Source of the DNA: Caballeronia telluris
GTDB lineage: Bacteria; Pseudomonadota; Gammaproteobacteria; Burkholderiales; Burkholderiaceae
Length of the DNA: 64,000 bases
Direction: 5' to 3'
NCBI RefSeq assembly: GCF_001544495.1
Contig: NZ_FCNZ02000016.1
Span: forward strand, 1-64,000
Below the pieces are notes generated by a model. That model was given only the letters and a program-made list of their open reading frames with translations, had not been told where the DNA came from and did no database searches. Positions 57,915-64,000 of this stretch are shown one piece after another. The position numbers were made by a program, and so were the translations under genes. Each line of letters begins with the position of its first letter. The first letter of the stretch is position 1.

Positions 57915-59162
57915 ATGGTGAGTTCACCGCCGCGGATCATCACGATGGCAACGATTAAATCGATCGCTACAGTCGCAGTGACGGGGGCCGCGCTCGTCGC
58001 AGTGTGCCTCGTCAGCGGGTGCAAAAAGGCGCCCGCGACGCCCGAGCGCGCGCCGTCCGACGTGACCGTGCTCACGGTCAGCGCCAACGATACGCCCGTC
58101 ACCTTCGAGTTCGTCGCGCAGACGCAGAGTTCGCGCGAAGTCGAAATCCGCGCGCGCGTGGAAGGCTTTCTCGACAAGCGGCTCTATGTCGAAGGCTCGC
58201 TCGTGCATGCCGGGCAGACGCTCTTCCAGATGGACCGGCGGCCGTTCGAAGCGGCGCTGCAGACCGCGAAGGGGCAGCTCGCGCAACAGCAGGCGCGCTT
58301 AACCGTGACGAAGGCGAACCTCGCGCGGGTGCGGCCGCTCGTCGAGCAGAACGCGGTCAGCAAGAAAGATCTCGACGACGCCGTTGGCAACGAGAAGGAA
58401 GCCGAAGCCGCCGTGATCGCCGCTCAAGGACAGGTGCAGACGGCGCAACTCAACCTGAGCTACACCACCATCACCACGCCGCTCACGGGGCTTTCCAGCT
58501 ACGCGAGAAAGCAGGAGGGCAGTTACGTGACGCCGGGCGAATCGGGCTTGCTGACGTACGTCGCGCAACTCGATCCGATCTGGGTCAACTTCAGTCTCTC
58601 CGAAAACGAGGTGCTCCGGTATCGCGACCAGGAAGCGAAGGGGCAACTGAAGTTCCCCGCCAGTCGCGACTTCGAGGTGGAAGTGGTGCTTGCCGACGGC
58701 TCGGTCTTTCCGAAGCGCGGCCGCATCAATTTCCTCGATCCGTCGTACAGCAAGGAGACCGGCACGTTCCTCGTGCGCGCGGTGCTGCCGAACTCACAAG
58801 GCATCTTGCGCCCCGGCCAGTTCGTGCGCGCGCGGGTGTACGGCGCGACGCGACCCGGCGCGATTCTCGTGCCGCAGCGCGCTGTGCTGCAAGGCGCGCG
58901 CAGTCACTACGTCTGGCTCGTCGACAAGGACGGCAAGACGGCGAAGGAGCAAGTGGTCGAAGTCGGCGACTGGTACGGCGACAACTGGTTCGTGACCGCG
59001 GGCCTGCGCGCTGGCGACCGCGTGGTGGTCGACGGCGCGATTCGCGTGGCCCAGGGCCTGCCGATCAAGGTGACGGGCGATGCGACGCTCGCCCCGCCGG
59101 CAAGCGATGCGATCGCGCGACCGTCCGGCGCTAGCGCCGGCTCCGGCGCGGCGGCCAAGTAA
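57915..59162 (+). CDS. RND efflux periplasmic adaptor (membrane fusion lipoprotein)
   Basis: A 415-residue AcrA/MexA-type adaptor. The lipobox LVSGC places the lipidated Cys at about residue 36. The lipoyl halves (VEIRARVEGFLDKRLYVEGS), alpha hairpin (about 100-170) and barrel/MP domains follow. ATG 57915 is chosen for its GGGAG site; ATG 57945 is possible. It links the inner-membrane pump to the outer-membrane channel encoded downstream. Confidence 0.94.
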   Translation: MVSSPPRIITMATIKSIATVAVTGAALVAVCLVSGCKKAPATPERAPSDVTVLTVSANDTPVTFEFVAQTQSSREVEIRARVEGFLDKRLYVEGSLVHAGQTLFQMDRRPFEAALQTAKGQLAQQQARLTVTKANLARVRPLVEQNAVSKKDLDDAVGNEKEAEAAVIAAQGQVQTAQLNLSYTTITTPLTGLSSYARKQEGSYVTPGESGLLTYVAQLDPIWVNFSLSENEVLRYRDQEAKGQLKFPASRDFEVEVVLADGSVFPKRGRINFLDPSYSKETGTFLVRAVLPNSQGILRPGQFVRARVYGATRPGAILVPQRAVLQGARSHYVWLVDKDGKTAKEQVVEVGDWYGDNWFVTAGLRAGDRVVVDGAIRVAQGLPIKVTGDATLAPPASDAIARPSGASAGSGAAAK

Positions 59163-59193
59163 CCGCTCATGCAACCGCTCATGCAACCGCTCC
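59162..59193. repeat. 12-bp tandem repeat in the adaptor-pump gap
   Basis: AACCGCTCATGC occurs twice in full (59162-59173, 59174-59185), plus an 8-base partial copy. It begins at the adaptor stop codon and creates extra ATG triplets before the pump start, perhaps affecting its translation. Confidence 0.8.
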
Positions 59194-59200
59194 CGCGCCC

Positions 59201-62200
59201 ATGAACATCTCCCACTTCTGCATAGACCGCCCGATCTTCGCATCGGTGATCTCGATCGTGATCACGCTCGGGGGCGCGGTCGCGATGCTGGGCCTGCCGA
59301 TCGCGCAGTACCCTGACGTCACGCCGCCGCAGATCACCGTGTCGGCCACCTATCCGGGCGCGAGCGGGGATGTCGTCGCGAACAACGTCGCCGCGCCGAT
59401 CGAGCAGCAGGTGAACGGCGCGGACAACATGATCTACATGAACTCGTCGAGTTCGTCGACGGGCAACATGACGCTCAACGTGTTCTTCGAGATCGGCACG
59501 AACCCGGCGCTCGCGCAGGTCGACGTGCAGAACCGCGTGAACCTTGCCTTGCCGCAACTGCCTTCGTCGGTGCAGTCGCAGGGCATTCAGGTGCAGAAGA
59601 AGTCGTCGGCCTTCATGATGGTCATCGCGATCTATTCGCCCGACAACCGCTACGACGCCACCTACATCGCGAACTACACGAACCTGTACGTGCTCGATGC
59701 GTTGAAGCGCATTCCGGGCGCGAACCAGTCGAGCATCTTCGGCACGCCCGACTATGCGATGCGCATCTGGATCAAGCCCGACCGCATGGCGCAACTGGGC
59801 ATCACCGCGACCGACGTGCAGAAGGCCGTCGCGAACCAGAACCAGCAGTTCGCCGTCGGCCGCATCGGACAGTCGCCGACGGGCACCGCCGTCGAGCAGT
59901 CGTTCGCGGTCACGACCACCGGGCGGCTGACCGATCCCGCCGAGTTTGAGAACATTATCATCCGCGCGCAAAGCGGCGGCGCGGCGATCGTGCGTCTGAA
60001 AGACATCGGGCGCGCGGAACTGGGGCAAAAGGACTACTCGATCAGGAGCCGCTATCAGGGCAAGCCGGCGACCGTGCTCGCGGTGTACCAGCAGCCGGGC
60101 GCGAATGCGCTCGACGTCTCGAAGCAGGTCCGCGCGACGCTCGCCGAGATGAAGAAGTCGTTTCCCGAAGGCATCGACTACAGCATCGCAATGGACACGA
60201 CCGAGTTCACGCGCGCGTCGATCTCGGACGTGGTCCATACCTTCTTCGAGGCGCTGGTGCTGGTCGTGATCGTCGTGTATCTGTTCTTACAGAGTTTCCG
60301 CGCGACGTTGATCCCAGTGCTGGCGGTGCCGGTGTCGATTGTCGGCACGTTCATCGGCATGGCGGCGCTCGGTTTCTCGATCAACATGCTCACGCTATTC
60401 GGCATGGTGCTCGCGATCGGCATCGTCGTGGACGATGCGATCGTCGTGATCGAGAATGTCGAGCGCAACATGAACGTGCACAAGCTCAATCCGAAGGACG
60501 CGGCCAAGCGCGCGATGGACGAAGTCGCGGGGCCGGTCGTCGCGATCGTGCTCGTGCTGTGCGCGGTGTTCGTGCCGGTGGCGTTTCTCAGCGGCATCAC
60601 CGGGCAGTTGTACAAGCAGTTCGCCATCACGATCGCGATCTCGGTGGTGATCTCGGGCCTCGTCGCGCTCACGCTCTCGCCCGCGCTCGCGGCGGTGCTG
60701 CTCAAGCCGGGGCATCACAAGAAGCCCCGATTCTTCCAGTGGTTCGACCGGTCGTTCGAAAAGATGACGCGCGGCTATGCGACCTGGGTCGCGGCGTTGA
60801 TCCGGCGATCGCTGATCGCGCTGCTCTTCTTCGCCGGGATGATCGCCCTGACCGTCGTGATGATGCGTTCCATCCCGACGGGCTTTCTGCCGCCCGAGGA
60901 CCAGGGCTATCTGCTTGGCGCGGTCATCATGCCCGATGCCGCGAGCCTCGATCGCACGGGCGACGTCTCGAAGCACGTGACCGACTACTTCATGAAGCAG
61001 GAGGCGGTGAGCAACATCACCGTGGTCGACGGCTTCAGCCTGCTCGACAGCCAGAACAAGAACAACGCGGGGACGTTCTTCGTCGGCTTCAAGAGTTTCG
61101 ACGAGCGCTACAAGTCCGCGAACATCCGGACGCAGAACGCGCGCGCGGTGCTGGTCGACGCCTACAAGGCGCTGTCGTCGGTGCGCGAGGGCATCATCGT
61201 GCCGGTGAATCCGCCGGCGATTCCCGGGCTCGGCACGACGGGCGGAATGGAGGTGTGGATCCAGAGCAAGGGCGACGCGACCATTCCGCAGCTTGCCGGC
61301 GTGGTCAACGACTTCCTCGCGAAAGCGAAGCAGCGCCCCGAACTCGCCGGCGTCACATCGACCTTTAACGCGGCCGCGCAGCAGTTGCTCGTGGAAGTGG
61401 ACCGCGACAAGGCGGAGACGCTCGGCGTGCCGATCGAGGAAGTCTATGGCGCGATGCAGACGATGTTCGGCTCGCTCTACGTCTCGCAGTTCAACAAGTC
61501 GAGCCGGCTGTGGCAGGTCATCGTGCAGGCCGAGCCTGCGTATCGCCTGAATCCCGACGACCTCAACCGCATCTTCGTGCGTAACCGCAATGCCGAAATG
61601 GTGCCGCTCAAGTCGGTCGTGACGACCAAGTACGTGACCGGCCCCGATCTCATCACGCGCTTCAACAACTTCCCGGCGGTGAAGATCACGGCGAATCCCG
61701 CACCCGGTTCCAGTACGGGCCAGGCGATCGCCACGCTGGAGGAAATCGGCGCGAGCGTGATTCCGCCGGATTTCGGCATCGCGTGGAGCGGCGAGGCGTT
61801 CGAGGAGCAGAAGGCGGGCAGCACGTCCGCGCTCGTGTTCGCATTCGGGCTCGTGATGGTGTTCCTGATTCTCGCGGCGCAGTACGAGAAGTGGTCGCTG
61901 CCGGTGGGTGTGCTGATGGCCGTGCCGTTCGCGATCTTCGGCGCGCTGCTCGCGATCCTGATGCGCGGGCTCGACAACAACGTGTACTTCCAGATCGGCC
62001 TGACGATGCTCGTCGCGCTGGCCGCGAAGAACGCGATCCTGATCTTCGAGTTCGCGGTGCTGAACCGCGAGAACGGCGCATCGATCTACGACTCCGCGAT
62101 GACGGCCGCGACCGAACGCCTGCGCCCGATCATCATGACGTCGCTCGCGTTCATCCTCGGCTGCGTGCCGCTCGCGATCGCAACGGGCGCTTCGGCGAAC

Positions 62201-62380
62201 AGCCGCCATTCGATCGGCACCGGCGTGATCGGCGGGATGCTGGCCGCGACGCTGATCGCCGCGTTCTATATCCCGATGTTCTACTACCTGATCGAAACGG
62301 CTTCGGCAAAGGTTGGGAATCCGAAGAAAAAGCCGGGCGATGTTCCCGCGACGCAGCCTGCCGCATCGGCGGACGACTGA
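59201..62380 (+). CDS. RND-family HAE1 multidrug efflux pump
   Basis: A 1059-residue inner-membrane proton/drug antiporter of the AcrB/MexB type. It has twelve membrane segments and two large periplasmic loops. The proton-relay aspartates are in GIVVDDAIVVIENVERN (TM4, about residue 410) and the lysine in AAKNAILIFEFA (TM10). IDRPIFASVISIVITLGGAV is the N-terminal helix. Substrates are hydrophobic drugs or solvents; specificity is not readable. Confidence 0.96.
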   Translation: MNISHFCIDRPIFASVISIVITLGGAVAMLGLPIAQYPDVTPPQITVSATYPGASGDVVANNVAAPIEQQVNGADNMIYMNSSSSSTGNMTLNVFFEIGTNPALAQVDVQNRVNLALPQLPSSVQSQGIQVQKKSSAFMMVIAIYSPDNRYDATYIANYTNLYVLDALKRIPGANQSSIFGTPDYAMRIWIKPDRMAQLGITATDVQKAVANQNQQFAVGRIGQSPTGTAVEQSFAVTTTGRLTDPAEFENIIIRAQSGGAAIVRLKDIGRAELGQKDYSIRSRYQGKPATVLAVYQQPGANALDVSKQVRATLAEMKKSFPEGIDYSIAMDTTEFTRASISDVVHTFFEALVLVVIVVYLFLQSFRATLIPVLAVPVSIVGTFIGMAALGFSINMLTLFGMVLAIGIVVDDAIVVIENVERNMNVHKLNPKDAAKRAMDEVAGPVVAIVLVLCAVFVPVAFLSGITGQLYKQFAITIAISVVISGLVALTLSPALAAVLLKPGHHKKPRFFQWFDRSFEKMTRGYATWVAALIRRSLIALLFFAGMIALTVVMMRSIPTGFLPPEDQGYLLGAVIMPDAASLDRTGDVSKHVTDYFMKQEAVSNITVVDGFSLLDSQNKNNAGTFFVGFKSFDERYKSANIRTQNARAVLVDAYKALSSVREGIIVPVNPPAIPGLGTTGGMEVWIQSKGDATIPQLAGVVNDFLAKAKQRPELAGVTSTFNAAAQQLLVEVDRDKAETLGVPIEEVYGAMQTMFGSLYVSQFNKSSRLWQVIVQAEPAYRLNPDDLNRIFVRNRNAEMVPLKSVVTTKYVTGPDLITRFNNFPAVKITANPAPGSSTGQAIATLEEIGASVIPPDFGIAWSGEAFEEQKAGSTSALVFAFGLVMVFLILAAQYEKWSLPVGVLMAVPFAIFGALLAILMRGLDNNVYFQIGLTMLVALAAKNAILIFEFAVLNRENGASIYDSAMTAATERLRPIIMTSLAFILGCVPLAIATGASANSRHSIGTGVIGGMLAATLIAAFYIPMFYYLIETASAKVGNPKKKPGDVPATQPAASADD

Positions 62381-62381
62381 C

Positions 62382-63845
62382 ATGCGCACGCTCGCCCGAA
62401 CCGTCCTCGTCATCGCGCCGCTCGCGCTCGGCGGCTGCCTGCTCGGGCCGAACTACGAGAAGCCGGCCATCGAAACGCCGCCCTCGTACCGCTTCGCGAG
62501 CACCGAAGCGACGCAGATCGTCGATACGGTCTGGTGGGAGCAGTTCAACGATCCGGCGCTGAACGACCTGATTGCCGTCGCGCTCGCGGAGAATAAGGAT
62601 GTGAAGATCGCGGCGGCGCGCGTCGAGCAATTCCTCGGGCAGTTCCAGACCACGCGTTCGCAGTTGTTCCCACAGGCGGCGGCGGGCTTCGACGCCGGGC
62701 GCCAGCGCCTGCCGCTCGGCACGGTTGTGCCGCAGGGCACCGGGCTCGTGGTAAACAGTTTCGAGGCGACGCTTTCTGCCTCGTGGGAAATAGACGTGTT
62801 CGGCAAGCTGCGCCGGCAGACCGAAGCCGCGCGCGCGAACCTGCTCGCGAGCGAGGAAGGGCGGCGCGCGACGATCCTCACGCTGGTGTCGTCGGTTGCA
62901 TCGACGTATATCGGGCTCGTATCGCTCGACCGGCAGCTCGACATCGCGAAGGCCACCACCGCGAGCCGCGCCGATTCGGTGCATGTGTTCACGCTGCGCT
63001 TCAATTACGGCGAGGTCTCGCAGATGGAACTCGCGCAGAGCCAGTCGGAATACGAGGCATCGCTCGCGACGATTCCGCAGCTCGAACAGCAGATCGCGCA
63101 GCAGGAGAACGCGCTGTCGGTGCTGCTCGGCCGCAACCCGCAGCCGATCATGCGCGACCGCGAACTCGACGATCTCGCGATTCCCGTCGTGCCGGCGGGC
63201 CTGCCGTCCGAACTGCTGACGCGCCGCCCCGATCTGCGGCAGTCCGAGCAGAACCTGATCGCGGCCAACGCGCTGATCGGCGCGGCGCGCGCGCTCTACT
63301 TCCCGTCGATCTCGCTCACCGGTCTCTTCGGCACCGCGAGCGCACAGTTCTCGTCGCTCTTCACGGGACCCGCGCGCGTCTGGTCCTACGCGGGCGCCGT
63401 CACGTTGCCGATCTTCACGGCGGGCAACATCGCCGGTCAGGTGAAGCAGGCCGAGGCGCAGCAGCAGCAAGCCTTGCTCGAATATCAGAAGGCGATCCAG
63501 GTCGCGTTCCAGGAAGTCGACGACGCGCTCGTCACGCTGCAGAAATCGCGCGATGCGCTCGTCGTGCAGGGACGCCAGGTCGATGCGCTGCGCACCTATT
63601 CGCGGCTCGCGCGGCTGCGCTATGAAGGCGGCTATACGAGCTACATCGAAGTGCTCGATGCCGAGCGCAGTCTCTTCAACGCGCAACTGACCTACACGCA
63701 GACGCAAGGCACGGTCTTCACCTCGATGGTCAACCTGTACAAGGCGATGGGCGGCGGCTGGGTGAGCGACGCCGAGCGCATGAGCGCGACCGTGTACGGC
63801 GCAAACGGCGGGCCGGTCCCGACGACCCGGGAGCCGCCGCCGTGA
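62382..63845 (+). CDS. RND outer-membrane channel lipoprotein (NodT/OprM family)
   Basis: A 487-residue TolC-like lipoprotein with lipobox LALGGC (Cys at about residue 19), followed by the family start GPNYEKPAIETPPSYR. The two outer-membrane factor repeats include LLTRRPDLRQSEQNLIAANA and FTAGNIAGQVKQAEAQQQQA, with YTSYIEVLDAERSLFNAQLT near the end. It starts 1 bp after the pump stop region and completes the tripartite pump. Confidence 0.95.
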   Translation: MRTLARTVLVIAPLALGGCLLGPNYEKPAIETPPSYRFASTEATQIVDTVWWEQFNDPALNDLIAVALAENKDVKIAAARVEQFLGQFQTTRSQLFPQAAAGFDAGRQRLPLGTVVPQGTGLVVNSFEATLSASWEIDVFGKLRRQTEAARANLLASEEGRRATILTLVSSVASTYIGLVSLDRQLDIAKATTASRADSVHVFTLRFNYGEVSQMELAQSQSEYEASLATIPQLEQQIAQQENALSVLLGRNPQPIMRDRELDDLAIPVVPAGLPSELLTRRPDLRQSEQNLIAANALIGAARALYFPSISLTGLFGTASAQFSSLFTGPARVWSYAGAVTLPIFTAGNIAGQVKQAEAQQQQALLEYQKAIQVAFQEVDDALVTLQKSRDALVVQGRQVDALRTYSRLARLRYEGGYTSYIEVLDAERSLFNAQLTYTQTQGTVFTSMVNLYKAMGGGWVSDAERMSATVYGANGGPVPTTREPPP

Positions 63846-64000
63846 ATCCCGCACCGCTCATCGCGTGTCACGAATGCGACCTGCTGCAGCGCGAGACCGT
63901 GTTGCCGAATGCGGGCACCGCGCGTTGCACGCGCTGCGGCGCCGAACTCTACCGAAATCGTCCCGACAGCCTCAATCGCTCGCTCGCGCTGACGGTCGGC
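63842..64000 (+). CDS. PqiA-like paraquat-inducible protein A (N-terminal part)
   Basis: A gene cut by the right edge; 53 codons are visible from a GTG whose GTGA overlaps the channel stop. CHECDLL and RCTRCGAELYRN form the paired CxxC zinc-ribbon typical of PqiA, followed by the start of the first membrane region (LNRSLALTVG). PqiA proteins act with MCE-domain PqiB in lipid transport across the envelope. Its coupling to an RND operon suggests a shared envelope-stress role. Confidence 0.85.
   Translation, partial: MNPAPLIACHECDLLQRETVLPNAGTARCTRCGAELYRNRPDSLNRSLALTVG

Noticed and set aside
60395..62413. 672-codon minus-strand ORF opposite the RND pump
   Set aside because: The translation is almost only Arg, His, Asp and Glu without motifs; it is an antisense shadow of the pump gene.
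1..64000. Insertion sequences, prophage, integrase or attachment sites
   Set aside because: No transposase, integrase or phage gene and no terminal repeats or target duplications were seen.

Overview
The window is GC-rich, densely coded DNA from a betaproteobacterium of the Burkholderiaceae, most likely the Paraburkholderia/Caballeronia group. This is inferred from protein family content (DUF2968, OFA-type oxalate transport, a complete Tad locus, many LysR/GntR/MocR regulators) and from codon use. No IS element, prophage, CRISPR array, rRNA or tRNA was recognised. Both ends cut a gene: an MFS transporter on the left and a PqiA-like protein on the right.

Positions 1-9100 hold an oxalate/formyl-CoA island. 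It contains the C-terminal part of an oxalate/formate antiporter, a LysR regulator, a PanE-like reductase (candidate oxalyl-CoA reductase), a 73-codon leader ORF overlapping an FCD-type GntR regulator, a succinyl-CoA-synthetase-like pair (sucCD) and, divergently, frc, an FAH-family hydrolase and a membrane protein. The 10-mer TTGTATATCA, or a close palindromic variant, sits in the promoter of all four transcription units, so the GntR protein probably controls the whole island.

Positions 9200-34900 are a mosaic of chromosomal genes. They include a CsbD-like protein, a double-domain KaiC-like ATPase coupled to a receiver protein, DUF2968, an OmpA lipoprotein, Ogt, a secreted nuclease with an overlapping small ORF, an alpha/beta hydrolase, a MATE pump, a YnfA protein, a GNAT enzyme, a frameshifted SDR gene, small acidic proteins, serine acetyltransferase, FolE, a VOC/SnoaL operon with its TetR regulator, a puuA-spuC polyamine operon, a branched-chain-type ABC transporter with fused permeases, an alkyladenine glycosylase and a PF04120-type membrane protein.

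Positions 35300-47400 hold a complete Tad/Flp pilus locus in one direction: flp, cpaA, cpaB, cpaC, cpaD, cpaE, cpaF, tadB, tadC, tadD, tadE, tadF, tadG. Most junctions from cpaE onward are start/stop overlaps. A hairpin between flp and cpaA looks like an attenuator that would favour the major pilin.

Positions 47500-57900 carry a basic DUF6496-like protein, a LysR/solute-binding protein/deacylase group, an omega-amino-acid aminotransferase divergent from a MocR regulator, an isochorismatase-like hydrolase, small stress-type proteins, a LysE exporter, a stand-alone receiver flanked by near-identical TTGGAC palindromes, and two small exported proteins. Positions 57900-64000 encode a tripartite RND efflux system followed, with a 4-nt overlap, by the start of a pqiA-like gene.
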